Shown one piece after another: positions 47,033 to 58,705 of a DNA stretch of 64,000 nt. The stretch is from positions 78,148,862 to 78,212,861 of the forward strand of contig NC_080584.1 in NCBI RefSeq assembly GCF_029962835.1, in the 5' to 3' direction. This DNA is from Magnolia sinica (taxonomy: Eukaryota > Streptophyta > Magnoliopsida > Magnoliales > Magnoliaceae). Positions within the stretch are counted from its first letter, which is position 1. Each line of letters opens with the position of its first letter. The position numbers and the translations under genes were made by a program. The notes under the pieces are model-generated. The model was not told the origin of the DNA and searched no databases. It worked only from the letters and a program-made list of their open reading frames with translations.

Positions 47033-47282
47033 CACATTAAGCGTTCAACGCGTTGGTGGAGGACGCGGTTCACTTCACCACATGGGCCTCGAAACTCGGC
47101 AATTAATGGTGGTGAACTCACACCCCATTACTCGTGTGTGTGGAAAATGATCACATTTCATGGGCTACCAAGTAAAATAAAAACAAAAATCGAACCGGAT
47201 CATTTCGGTTATCCGTTAGATGTACTTCTTTTCTGTATCCATCAAGTTTTCAAGAAATGGATGGATGGATGGTTGACATTTG

Positions 47283-47290
47283 TATATAAA
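47283..47290 (+). promoter_or_regulatory. Possible TATA box for the NLR-like gene
   Basis: TATATAAA lies about 170 bases before the ATG at 47453. This would give a leader of about 135 bases. A GA-rich stretch 'agcagagagagagcac' lies directly before the start codon. Confidence 0.45.
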
Positions 47291-47452
47291 AAAAAGCAAT
47301 TCTTTGTTAATATTAAGAGATCAACGAATGAATGTTTAATACTGTTTAGAGGAACTATTTCACATAAATGAAATTGATCGACTGACAGAAGGGTAAAATG
47401 CATCACTACATCTTTCAATGGGTTTCTTTTTCTTAGCAGAGAGAGAGCACGC

Positions 47453-50395
47453 ATGGCTGGTCGAGGAGGGAATGAATCTGCAGCAGCCGAGGGTGAACCG
47501 AAGAACCTTCCATCTGACATCGAAAGCGCTGGTGAAAAGCTTGTGGATTGGCTTACAAATCCCAAAGTCGCTTTTATTCGGGGGTTTGAGGGAGTGGGGA
47601 GATGGAGCATTGCCGAACATGCAATTCAAAAGTCAAAACATCTCTTCGATGTACATATACAGGTAAAGCTACTGGTAGAGGATTTTAGTCTTCAAAAGGC
47701 GCAGAAGGAAATTGCGAGCAAATTGGGGATGACGACGTCAACGGATGTTGACGGTGTTGACGAAGATGGAATAGATACCCAAGCTGCGACTGAAATCTGT
47801 ACTTATTTGATGGGGCGGAAGTTCTTGCTTGTGATAGGAGATGTGCCGAAAGATATCGATTTCAAACTTATTGGAGATCCACATCTCAGAAGGGTGTTGC
47901 AAAATGGTTCCGAGATTGTACTCGTCGGACCCAATGACTTGAAATCCAATGTGGCCATTAAGTTAGAGGACTTGTCGATGGATATGTTACGAGCAGAGGC
48001 ATCAGATATTGCTAATTGTCCTCTGATCAAGGGCAGTTTCACTCCTGACACTGTCCTGGATTGCTTCTTTTACCTCTTGCTATTCCCGGATTTCTCGATT
48101 GGTGTTCGATGGCTGAGATGGCGTTGGAGAGCTGAAGGATTTATTATCACGGAAGAGGGTGAAGAAGAGGATTTGATGATGTTCGACAAGCTGGACGCTC
48201 TGTTGAGGGAGCTTCATGTTCGTTCCATGGTCGTGTACGATAATGTAAATGTGGAAATGCCAAAATCGGTAGCTGAGAAAGCTAAATCTCTGGTGATATC
48301 GAGACAGAGAAGAGCTTCAACTCATGGTAGATTCTGGATTGAAGATGGTTCCCTACCAATGGAGGATGATGAGGTGGAAGACATTCAGAGGATGGTGGTA
48401 TTGAAAATTCCAAAACTTTCACCTCTTCCTCAAAAATGCTCCAAACTCTCCACTTTATTTCTTTCTGGAGGAGATCGTATGATCGAGATACCAGAAACCT
48501 TCTTTGAGCAAATTCAAGGCCTCCGTGTCCTCCATCTTGATGGCATTGTAAACGAATCTATGCCCAAATCTGCTTCGTGCTTGCACAATCTCAGATTTTT
48601 GAGGCTGACAAGCTGCCCTCATTTACAAACACTCCTCTCTTCATTCCAGATTTTTTACAAACTCGAGTCCCTTGAACTTTCAGGTGAACTTTATTCTATC
48701 CCATCAATACCAGATGAAATCTTTCAGCACATGAAAAATCTCCGTTATCTCCTTCTTGATGAAATGCAAGTCACTTCACTGCATTCCTCGATTTCCGTAC
48801 TGCACAACCTACGGCAGCTCTGTTTAACTAATTTCAGATATTTAGAAAGAATCCCAGATGAGTTCTTTGAGGATTTGAGGCAGCTTCGTACCCTCTACCT
48901 GCGTGGGAATTCTATGATGGAATCTCTACCATCTTCAATCTCCGAATTGGTCAATCTTAAGGAACTCATATTGGAGGATTGTTCTTCCTTAAAGATGAAT
49001 TTGCTGCCTCATTTACGAAAGCTCTCAAAACTTCAGACGCTTTGGGTTTCAAGCTCTCAGTCCGACTATTTCCAAGATTATTCTTTAGCGGCGGGAGGTG
49101 TCTTGCCAAAACTCAAACATGTTTGGATTTCCACAGAAAATACCATTCCAAGTATTTCCGTTAAAGGTGATCTAATCACAGATTCTTTAGATTTATATAT
49201 GATGAAAGGACTTGAAGTTGTTGATATTTCGAGTACCAATCTCGAAACACTGCCTGAGAATATGTCCACAGTACGCCATCTAAAGCGCCTGGACATGCTA
49301 GACATGAAGAAAATTCGCAAAATCAACTGGGATGATATCACTACTGAGCTCGAAGAGCTCAACTTTAGCCAGTGCGGAAACTGGGAATCTTTAAATGTCA
49401 ACGAACAGCCAGGAGAGAGAGGTGGGGCTCGCATAAGGGTAAGCAATTCCAAACTCTTACAATCTTTCAGCCCATCCTCAAAATTGTGGGATTCAAAATG
49501 CTTCTCTCGATTCCACATCTACATCGCTCCTTGCCAAGAAGACGAACAAGAAAGAGGTAAATCCATCCATCTCCAGAGAAAGCAATTCACATATGACAAC
49601 ATTCATTCCAAGATCCGAACAAGTGACTTACCAGATTCGGGAAGCCATTTTGACAAGTGCTTAGAGATCCGAGGAGGTCGTACGTCCCCAAGCGGTATCC
49701 ATGGTGTTCTCAGTCGTGTGGAATTACTCACTCTGCGCGACAATGCCGCGATCCAAAGATTATCAGAAATGGGTGATGTCCATAAAATGAAGGAACTGAA
49801 AGAATGTCGGATCAAGAGGTGCGAGCAGATGGAGATTTTCTTTGAAGGAGATAATGCAAGTTCCGACTGTTTAACTCGCCTTGAAAAGATTTGGATGTCG
49901 AACCTTGCAAGACTGAGGAGCCTGTGTGAGGGAACATATGCAAGCCGGAGCTTTGCACTTCTAAAGCACATACATTTGGACTATTGCCTGAGACTTGTCA
50001 CCGTCTTCTCCTCAAGTGTATTCCTACAAAGCCTGGAGACGCTCGAGATCAAAAACTGCTGTAAACTGAAGGCTGTGTTTGAAGGGGATGCTGCGGCAGA
50101 AGGCTCCCTTCAACGACTGCAAACGGTGTTTCTATGGGAGCTACCGAGGCTGGAGAGTATCTGCCATGGCACGTACTTGTCGGCATTGAAGAAGCTGCAG
50201 GTGAGGGGATGTGGGATGCTGAAGAAGCTTCCTCTTCGAGCTAGCGACATGGCTGCTGCTTCTACTTCAACTGGTGGTGGTAGAGTGGAGGTGGAAGGAG
50301 AGTCGGAATGGTGGGACCATCTCAAGTGGGAAGATAAGAGGATTCAGCACATCATCAACTTCAAAGATCCGCGCCCTTTTACAGAGCGTAGATGA
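47453..50395 (+). CDS. NLR-like protein with degenerate, shortened NB-ARC and LRRs
   Basis: A single open exon of 980 residues. The order of parts is that of a plant immune NLR, but the nucleotide-binding domain is eroded. P-loop: GFEGVGRWS at 44-52, where GMGGVGKTT is usual, so the key Lys and Thr are gone. Kinase-2: KFLLVIGDV at 123-131 instead of LLVLDDV. RNBS-B-like NGSEIVLVGP at 151-160. RNBS-D-like DCFFYLLLFPDFSI at 203-216. W.AEGFI at 225-231. The MHD position reads EMPKSV (268-273). The GLPL segment is missing, with only about 40 residues between RNBS-B and RNBS-D. About 310-960 is a long LRR array. The C-terminus WWDHLKWED followed by a Phe-Pro-type end matches RPS2/At4g27190-type CNLs. 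No coiled-coil or TIR precedes. The closed MITEs upstream may supply promoter sequence. By family it would act in pathogen recognition at the plasma membrane or in the cytosol. ATP binding looks unlikely, so it may be a sensor, decoy or decaying gene with an open frame. Confidence 0.87.
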   Translation: MAGRGGNESAAAEGEPKNLPSDIESAGEKLVDWLTNPKVAFIRGFEGVGRWSIAEHAIQKSKHLFDVHIQVKLLVEDFSLQKAQKEIASKLGMTTSTDVDGVDEDGIDTQAATEICTYLMGRKFLLVIGDVPKDIDFKLIGDPHLRRVLQNGSEIVLVGPNDLKSNVAIKLEDLSMDMLRAEASDIANCPLIKGSFTPDTVLDCFFYLLLFPDFSIGVRWLRWRWRAEGFIITEEGEEEDLMMFDKLDALLRELHVRSMVVYDNVNVEMPKSVAEKAKSLVISRQRRASTHGRFWIEDGSLPMEDDEVEDIQRMVVLKIPKLSPLPQKCSKLSTLFLSGGDRMIEIPETFFEQIQGLRVLHLDGIVNESMPKSASCLHNLRFLRLTSCPHLQTLLSSFQIFYKLESLELSGELYSIPSIPDEIFQHMKNLRYLLLDEMQVTSLHSSISVLHNLRQLCLTNFRYLERIPDEFFEDLRQLRTLYLRGNSMMESLPSSISELVNLKELILEDCSSLKMNLLPHLRKLSKLQTLWVSSSQSDYFQDYSLAAGGVLPKLKHVWISTENTIPSISVKGDLITDSLDLYMMKGLEVVDISSTNLETLPENMSTVRHLKRLDMLDMKKIRKINWDDITTELEELNFSQCGNWESLNVNEQPGERGGARIRVSNSKLLQSFSPSSKLWDSKCFSRFHIYIAPCQEDEQERGKSIHLQRKQFTYDNIHSKIRTSDLPDSGSHFDKCLEIRGGRTSPSGIHGVLSRVELLTLRDNAAIQRLSEMGDVHKMKELKECRIKRCEQMEIFFEGDNASSDCLTRLEKIWMSNLARLRSLCEGTYASRSFALLKHIHLDYCLRLVTVFSSSVFLQSLETLEIKNCCKLKAVFEGDAAAEGSLQRLQTVFLWELPRLESICHGTYLSALKKLQVRGCGMLKKLPLRASDMAAASTSTGGGRVEVEGESEWWDHLKWEDKRIQHIINFKDPRPFTERR

Positions 50396-50404
50396 TTATT
50401 CTGT

Positions 50405-51420
50405 TTTTGTGCTTGTGATGAATGGTTCAGATCCTATTTTCCTTTTCTTTCTTTTATTTTTTATTTAATTTTATTTTATTTTATTTGTGTGTGTAAAGAG
50501 GTTGTGTGCATGTTTATATTTAACTTTAATGGATAACAGGGGGTTGCAGGCGATTTCATGGCCAAGATGGACCAGAGAAGGCCTGATCAGAGGTGGAAGT
50601 CGGGCATATCCTGCAAACCAGAATGAGTCATCCGACATGCTATATATGATTTTGGATATGAGAAGCTACTTTAGCCACCCAACCCTGCTACACCAAGTTT
50701 CCCATGCCAAATTTATGAGATTCGATCAGACGGACGGTCAAAATTCCATTTTATTTTCGTTTTTACCATTTTTAATAAATTTTATTTTGGTTGTAACTCT
50801 TAGTACTCTTTGAGTTTTAGGAGTTGTGTCCAACACAGAGTGTTTAGAAAATTCAGGAGAATAACATATGGTAATAGGAAACTCACTATTTTTGGCCGAA
50901 AACCATGAGGTCCGGTAGAAATCATGACCGGTCGCGATTTAAGGGAGTTTTAGTTGTAGTTTGATTCTGAAACTTTCGTGTCACCATTTAAGAGGTTTTA
51001 AACTCGTTTTCTATCATCAATCAATCAATTTTCAAATCTCTTAGAATTTATTTCTATTTTCTTATTTTCCCTCATGGATTCGAGAAATCTCTATGGGGAG
51101 TCCAAAGATACTCCGTGAATTCAAGAGTGGTTATCCTTGAGGAAGACGGTGATCAACCTCATCACGTTCATCCCTATGTCACGGATGTGATGATGTAGAT
51201 AATTAATGTGATTGCATACTTGATGAGTGGACCGACTTGATTTTTGCAAGTGGCAAGTTGATCACTTGATTTAGCTTCAATGATTCTTTCCTTTTAGGGA
51301 GTGTGATGGATGGTTCAGATTCTGTTTGCCTTCTTTCTTTCTTTCTTTGATTTTTTTTTTATGCGCACGTGTGTGTGTGTACGTGTGGATGTGCATGTTT
51401 AGCTTTCATGGATGGACGTT
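50405..51420. repeat. Duplicated 3' flank of the NLR-like gene
   Basis: About 50405-50535 and 51296-51420 are diverged direct copies: 'gtgatgaatggttcagat' / 'gtgatggatggttcagat', a T-rich tract, 'gtgtgtgt', and 'gcatgttta.....aatggat'. A further shorter duplication links about 51190-51250 with 51417-51480. No second coding region lies upstream of the second copy. Confidence 0.65.
50820..51210. other. Retroelement-like non-coding segment
   Basis: It lies between the two 3'-flank copies. 'ccttgaggaagacggtgatc' near 51140 recalls sequence near the LTR of some plant retroelements, but no ends or coding parts were found. Confidence 0.3.
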
Positions 51421-51539
51421 GATGATATAGTTAATGTAATTGCCTACCTGATGAGTAGACCCACCTGGTTTTTGGGCGTGGCAGGGTTACGTTGATGAAC
51501 CCAAAGAATAGCCTCGGTATTATACACGTGCCACTTGGT

Positions 51540-51690
51540 TTTATAAACCCGAAGCACCAGCCAGCTAGCCGGTGTCAAAGCTCTCTGGGCCCACCAAGAT
51601 GGATCTGTTTTATCCATGCCATTCATCCATTTTTCCAAATCATTCAGGGCATAAGCCCAAAAATGAGATAGATTCAAATCTCACCCATCT
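51540..51690. repeat. Half of a GGGCCCACC-family MITE
   Basis: Only the left arm is present: 'gctctctgggcccaccaaga' through 'atccatttttccaaatcatt' and 'ataagcccaaaaatgagata'. There is no mirrored right arm. Confidence 0.6.
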
Positions 51691-51710
51691 AACAAACACA
51701 CCCTTGTTAG

Positions 51711-51837
51711 AATGGCGGACTCGAGTATATATGCTTCTTATGGTTTTGATCCAACGGCATCATCATCTTCTATGGCAAGCTATCAGTGCCAACAGCAATG
51801 GCGGACTCGAGGATATATGCTTCTTATGGTTTTGATC
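51711..51837. repeat. 86-bp tandem duplication
   Basis: 41-base segments at 51711-51751 and 51797-51837 are nearly identical ('aatggcggactcgag.atata' onward). The second follows 86 bases after the first. Confidence 0.85.
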
Positions 51838-52058
51838 TGAGTCTATGGATTGCACTAGATCACTTAGAGATTTTAAGCAACCCTCTCAGCAGCCCTTAAG
51901 AGTTAGGAAAAGCAAAGAAAGCAAGAGAAATGGTACTAAAACATTGTGCGCCTAAACTTTGGAAAAACATAACCCCACCATGCAAATCTTCACCCACCGC
52001 ACGGTTGATGTTTGTGGAAAAACAGAACCCCACGATTTGTCAACGGATGGATCCAACA

Positions 52059-54039
52059 TTGGTATCAGAGACTTGAGAGGTGCACCTTGGTTGCCTTAAA
52101 CCAGGTTTATTTATTTATTTATTTTATTATTATTATTATTAATGTTTTTGGATTAACTTGTTGAATGCTAGCTGAGGTGAATGGAATAGGCAATGGGTAG
52201 TATAAAAGATTTCTGTTTGCTTGGGAAACTTGTATGGTGATCTGGATTGTTGATCTCATGGGCCACCTCGTGGATAGGTCATATTCCCAATGATGTAGAG
52301 ATAGCATGTTTGCCCATATGATGAATTGAGATGCTTTTTTCCTGCTACATCCAGTGTAGGCCCACTTGAAGAATAACCAATATCTTACACCTGTTGCCAA
52401 AGAGTGGATAACAACTATAGAGGATGGGATCCTCTCTATGTAGGAAAATCAAGTTTGGAAACTTGTTGATCTTTGGCCTAAATGCAAGACTGTCGGAGCC
52501 AAATAAATCCTGAAAGTCAAGAGAAAGGAGGATGAAACGATAGATAAGTTCAAGGTCAGACTCGTAACCAAGGGCTACATACAAATTGAGGCCATAGATT
52601 ATGAGGAAACGTTCTCCCTAGTGGTAAGACTTGCCTCGATCCGCCTAGCTATTTTTGATTATCGTCACACATTTAGATTTGAAACTCCATCAAATGGACG
52701 TCAAGTAAGCATTTCTCAATGGAGACCTAGATGAAGAAATCTAAATGGATCAACCTACAGGCTTCAAGGTCAAAAGATGAGAGTGCAAAGTTTGCCACCA
52801 ATCATTTAGTGGTGGTATCTAATTCTATCTGTGTATGTTGATGATACTCTATTAGTCAGAAATGACGAGGAGATGATAGTCGCCACTCAAAAGTAGTTGT
52901 CCTTCACCTTTGAAATGAAGGACACGGGTGAATTATCTTTTATGCTTGGGATCAAGATCCATAGGATTCGCTATAGAAGAATTATTGGTCTCTCTCAAGA
53001 GAATTATATCAAGAGTGCTGGAGCGCTTTTGAATGCAGGATTGCAAACCCATCAACACGCCTGTTGAGAAGATACATGGACTTGTCTCAATCTCTGCCCA
53101 AAGAAGGATGTAGAAAGAGATGATATGTTGCGCATTCCATAAGAAAGTATAGTTCTTAGTCTAATATACATTATGATGTGTACTCGACTGGATATTTGTT
53201 TTGCAGTAGGGTTGGTGAGTCGCTATAAGAATAACCCAATAGTAGCTCATCATGGGGTTGTTAAAAGGATATTCTAATACCTGCGCGGGACTGCGAATTA
53301 CATGCTATGCTAACAGGGAACAAATCTTTGCCTAAAAGGATATTATGATGTAGATTGGAGTAGTGATTTAAATAAGCACAAATCTACTTCTGAATATCTA
53401 TTCTTAATGGGTGGCAGGGCTATCTCTTGAAGTAGTAAAATCCAGTCGGGTATTGCGCTTTCTACCATGGAATCAGAATATATCGTGGGTTTCTCTGCCA
53501 TTTAGGAAGCTATGAAGTTAAGGAGGTTTCTTAGGCATTTAAAATGTGTAACACATGCTGATGACTTGTCACATTGCATTGTGATAGCATAACGGTCATT
53601 GCTTATGCAAAGGATCCCAAATATCATAGCAAATCAAAACATATCCAGATCCGCCATCACTACACTTGAGATATGATGGTGAAGAAAAAAGTGGTCTGTG
53701 GCACATGTACCTGCCGGAGGGATGGTTGTTGATTTGCTTACTAAGTCAATCACTCAAGATGCTTTTCAAACTCATATTAAGAGTCTAGATTTTAGTAGGA
53801 TGTGACTCTCTGACATGGACAGTTCAATACATTTTTCTTTTTCTCAACTTATTTATATTCAGTCGTTTGTGTTTATATTAGTGGTTCTTCTATTTGTGTT
53901 TGTGGATGGACATATTATGAGCACACACATTCGCCACGCCCTTCTATGTGAGACGTGGATTGAGATACGTCACCAAGCAAATATTGTGTATCTCACACGA
54001 CAACCAACCCAACACATTGGTCTGTGAGCAGGATGAAAT
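52059..54039 (+). mobile_element. Older Copia relic hosting a younger Copia insertion
   Basis: 'tggtatcagagac' at about 52060-52072 is a good initiator-tRNA-Met primer-binding site, right after a CAACA end at 52058, so the 5' LTR lies upstream. Gag, protease and integrase are largely missing. About 52400-53780 gives reverse transcriptase (segment with YVDDTLLV near 52835-52860) and RNase H (STMESEY near 53465). At 54039 it is interrupted by the younger Copia element and seems to resume at 58701. Broken many times. Confidence 0.72.
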
Positions 54040-54330
54040 TGTTGGAGTAACAGCAACTAAATCACGATTAACACACTTCACAAATAACACACATGAAAAA
54101 CAATAAGAGTTGCTTTCTTTGGAATTGTAGGATAGCAGAGTATATTAACTTTTTTTTTTGTTGTTTATTTACACTACGTAGTAGACTATTTTATAGATAT
54201 GATGAGACACCTAACACTTGAGAGAATTAAGCAACTACTGACATGTGGCTTGACCACATCCAACTTAGTTACAACAAACAGAGAGTAAATCGTGGAATTT
54301 TAAACGTTTGAGTTTGAATTATTCTCAACA
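54040..54330 (-). repeat. Young Copia LTR (3' LTR)
   Basis: It starts TGTTGGAG and ends CTCAACA. It is nearly identical to 58409-58700. Confidence 0.95.
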
Positions 54331-57300
54331 CGCCCTCTTAATTCAAACAACCTCAACTCCGAGCATTTCTTGTAACTTGACAAATTTCTGCCAGAAAAGT
54401 GCTTTAGTGAAAATGTCTGCAATTTGATCTTCGGTATTGCAGTATTCCAACTTGATTTCTCCTTTTGCCACGAGTTCTCTTATAAAGTGATGACGTACTT
54501 CTATGTGTTTAGTCCTTGCATGAAATGCTGGATTTTTTGTCATTGTAATGGTAGATTTGTTGTCGCAGTAGATTACCGTAGCTTCTTCTTGTTTTGCCTT
54601 CAAATCGGATAAGATCCTTCTAAGCCATACTGTTTGGCAAGCGGCACTTATGGTAGCAATGTATTCGGCTTCCGAACTTGATAGTGCGGTAGTTTCTTGC
54701 TTCTTAGTCGCCCATGATATCATTCCGGATCCGAGACTAAGCGAAAATCCCGAAGTGCTTTTTCTGTCATCTGCATAACCGGCCCAATCACTATCAATAT
54801 AAATCACGAGTTTAAAATCACTCACCTTGCGATACCTGATTCCAAAGTTCAATGTGCCACGAATATATCGTAGGACTCTTTTTGTTGCTCCCATATGTTG
54901 TTTACTTGGATTTTGCATGAATCTGGAAAGAAGGCTCACTGCAAACATTATATCTGGCCTTGTATGAGTGAGATAGATCAGTCCACCAATCAAGCTTCTG
55001 TAGTCTTTTCCATTAGTTTTATCTACCCCATCTTCTAACATAAGTTTATCATTTGTATTTATGCGAGTTTTTGCAGGATTACAATTAGTCATATAAAATC
55101 TTTTTAATAAATCATGAGCATACTTTTCTTGACATACAAAAATACCATTGGAATCTTGAATAATTTTCATACCTAAAAAATAATGTAAAAGGCCCAAGTC
55201 AGTCATTTCGAATTTAGACATTATATTTTCTCTAAATTGCTTCATCAAACTTATAGAATTACCAGTATATATCATATCATCAACATACAAGCAAACTATA
55301 AGGATTTCCATACCTTGAGTTTTCACATAAAGAGTAGGTTCACTTTCACTTCTCTTAAAATTAGTATCAAGGAAGTACCTGTCGATCTTACTGTACCATG
55401 CTCTTGGAGCTTGTTTGAGTCCATACAAAGCTTTTTCCAATTTGTAAACTTTATTTTCCATCCCATTGAATTTAAATCCTCCAGGCTGTTCTACATATAC
55501 ATTTTCCTGTAACTCACCATTTAAGAAAGCTAATTTGACATCAAATTGATAAACATGCCAACTTTCTTGAGATGCTAAAGATAAAACAGTTCTAATGGTT
55601 TTTAATCGAGCAACAGGAGAAAATGTTTCAAAAAAATCAATGCCAGGAATTTGAGCTTAACCTTTTGCAACTAAACGAGCCTTATGCCTTTTCAAAGATC
55701 CATCAAGATTGAATTTGGATTTATAAATCCATTTCAGTCCAATGGCTTCTTTTCCTGGGGGCAAATCAACTAATCTCCATGTTTTATTTTTTTCAATAGC
55801 ATCAATTTCTTCCTTCATTGCATCATATCACTCTTCTTTTGTCACTGCATCTTCAAAACATGTGGGTTCTGAAGAAAAGAAGGCAAAATCACATGATTGA
55901 TAAATATCAGTAAGACTTCTTACCCTTCTTGGAGACGATTCACTTGATTCAATATGTGGTGAAGGTGGTGGATGAAACTCATTTCGTGGTACACAAGATG
56001 TGATTTCTTCATGATCAACAACCAAATGAGTATTTTCGGCACTATTGTTCCAATTCCAGGCACCATTTTCATTAAAGATAACATCACGACTAATGGTCAA
56101 AATCTTAGTTTTGGGATCATAGAGTCTATAGCCTTTTGTTTCATCGCTATAACCAATAAAAAAATATTTTTTGCTCTTATCATCTAATTTTTGTCTTTTT
56201 TGCGAAGGAATATGAGCATAGGCTATGGATTCAAAAATTCTAAGATGGCTCACATTTGGTTTTCTCCTAAACCAAGCTTCATATGGGGTTTTTCCTGTGA
56301 CAGCCTTGGTAGGAAATCAGTTTAATAAATAAACCGAAGTTGTGACGGCTTCAGCCCAAAAGGTCTTTAGTAGATCCTTTTCTTTCAGCATACACCTTCC
56401 GGTTTCAACGATTATTTGATTTTTTCATTCTGCGACCCCATTTTGTTGTGGGGTAAAGCTAGTCGTGAGTTCTCTATTTATACCCGCACTTTTGCACATC
56501 ATAAAGAATTTTTTAGAAGTAAATTCACCGCCCCAGTCAGTACGCAATTTTTTAATAGAATAGCCACTTTGTTTTTCAACAGAAGCCCGAAATTGTATGA
56601 AAAATGAAAGAGCGTCAGACTTTTTTTCAAGAAAATACACCCATGACATTCTAGTAAAGTCATCAACAAATAATAGAAAATATCTACATCCACCAAAAGA
56701 GGATATACTCATAGGACCACAGATATCAGCATGTACAAGCATCAAAGGTTCAGTTGCCCTCCAAGATTTACCCACTTGAAAGGGAGTTCTATGATGTTTT
56801 CCATATACACATGCTTCACACAACTTTCCATCATTTGTCACCATGGGTAAACCAGCAACCATTGTATTTTTATGTAGTAAATTTAGCCCACCAAAGTTTA
56901 GATGGCTATATCATTTATGCCATAGCCCCGAGGCATCCCTAGATTCAACATTAAAAGCATTGATGGTGAGGTCAGAAAATTTAAGAGGGAACATTTTAGT
57001 ATCAGTCATTTCAACTGAAACTATTAATTCCTTATTTTTCTTATTAAATATCATGCATTTATTTTCATCAAAAATAGCATAAAGTCCTCTTTTCATCAAT
57101 TGTCCCAAGCTAATTAAATTTTGAGCAATGCCAGGAACATACATAACATCATGAATAAGCTTCTTCCCAGATTTGGTGTCTATGGAAATAGTTCCCTTTC
57201 CTCGCACTTGAACTTGATTATCATCTCTCATCCGTACTTGAGACCTAATAGTCTCATCCATCTCAACAAATAATGATTTATCACCTGTCATATGGTTACT

Positions 57301-58408
57301 GCAACCACTATCTAGATACCAAACATTTTCAGTACATGCAGTAAAACATGAAAGAAATAGGCTTTCTTCATCAATTTTTTCATCATCACATTTTTCTTCA
57401 TGGAAATTTGCCCTATCTTTTGGCTTATACCAACAATCTTTTCCAGCATGCCCAATTTTTTTACAAATTGAGCAATGTGGCACATTGGAATCCTTATTTT
57501 TATACCAACAGTCTCTTTCAATATGCCCTTTCTTTTTGCACTTGTAACATTGAATAGGGGATTTACAATTACCTTGATTGGAGTTTGAGTTTCTAGAGTT
57601 GTTGTAGTGGCCTTTTCCTTTCCCTTTAAAGGATTGGTTTGACCGAGCTTCACTACCATGACCCTTTTTAAATGGGTGAGTTGCAGTGAGTTTTGTCTGC
57701 AATGCCTGCTCAACAGAATTTTCTGTGTCTTTTTATAACCTCTCTTCATAAGCTTGAAGAGATCCCATTAATTGAGTTAAAGGCAAAGTGCTTAGATCTT
57801 TAGATTCCTCTATTGCAGGAACAATGAAATCAAATTTTGAATTAAAACTCCGAAGCACCTTTTCAACAATTTTTTGTTCAGATAGGTCTTCTCCAAGAGA
57901 CCTAGCTTAATTTACTATTAAGGTGACCCGAGTGAAAAATTCTTGAACCGATTCTGAATTTTTCATCAATAAAGTTTCAAATTCACGACGGAGAAATTGT
58001 AATCTTACAATGATTACTTTACTTGACCCTTGGAATTCATTTCGAAGCAAGTCGCATGCTTCTTTAGATGTTTTAGCTCCCATTATTCTTGGGAAGATTG
58101 TGTCATCCAGAGCTTGCTGGATATATGACAGGGCCTTTGCATCTTTTTTCCTATTTTCTTTCATCTCCGCTTTTTGAGTTGCAGTCACCCTTCCTTCTTG
58201 ATCATTATACTCTGTAAAACCAGTCTCTACCAATTCCCATAAATCGTGAGACATAAATATCGTTCTCATTTTAATAGCCCAAAATGGATAATTTTCTCCT
58301 TTCAAAATGGGAACAAAATTTTGATTAATACTTACCGTACTACTTGTGGTTGCCATTACCTTTTACCTTGCTCCAGATCGCTGTGGAACTTAGCTTTGAT
58401 ACCAAATT

Positions 58409-58700
58409 TGTTGGAGTAACAGCAACTAAATCACGATTAACACACTTCACAAATAACACACATGAAAAACAATAAGAGTTGCTTTCTTTGGAATTGTAGG
58501 ATAGTAGAGTATATTAACTCTTTTTTTTTGTTGTTTATTTACACTACGTAGTAGACTATTTTATAGATATGATGAGACACCTAACACTTGAGAGAATTAA
58601 GCAACTACTGACATGTGGCTTGACCACATCCAACTTAGTTACAACAAACAGAGAGTAAATCGTGGAATTTTAAACGTTTGAGTTTGAATTATTCTCAACA
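58409..58700 (-). repeat. Young Copia LTR (5' LTR)
   Basis: It starts TGTTGGAG and ends CTCAACA. The primer-binding site lies four bases away on the internal side. Confidence 0.95.
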
Positions 58701-58705
58701 GAAAT

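Larger units (their letters stand above)
54040..58700 (-). mobile_element. Young Copia element, complete structure but broken frame
   Basis: Two LTRs of about 291 bp, nearly identical (about two or three differences), flanked by GAAAT duplications (54035-54039 and 58701-58705). On the reverse strand: primer-binding site at about 58391-58404 (like initiator tRNA-Met), gag about 58356-57750, two CCHC knuckles about 57560-57420, protease region about 57330-57250, integrase about 56900-56300, reverse transcriptase about 55800-54900 with a YVDD site, RNase H to about 54343, and a purine-rich tract before the LTR. Every usual Copia part is present. The polyprotein has a handful of breaks (about four or five), so it looks non-coding though recent. 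It inserted into an older Copia relic. Confidence 0.93.

Noticed and set aside
50487-50813. 108-residue frame directly after the NLR
   Set aside because: Lies in the NLR 3' flank, has no family similarity, and its first part is repeated downstream without an open frame.
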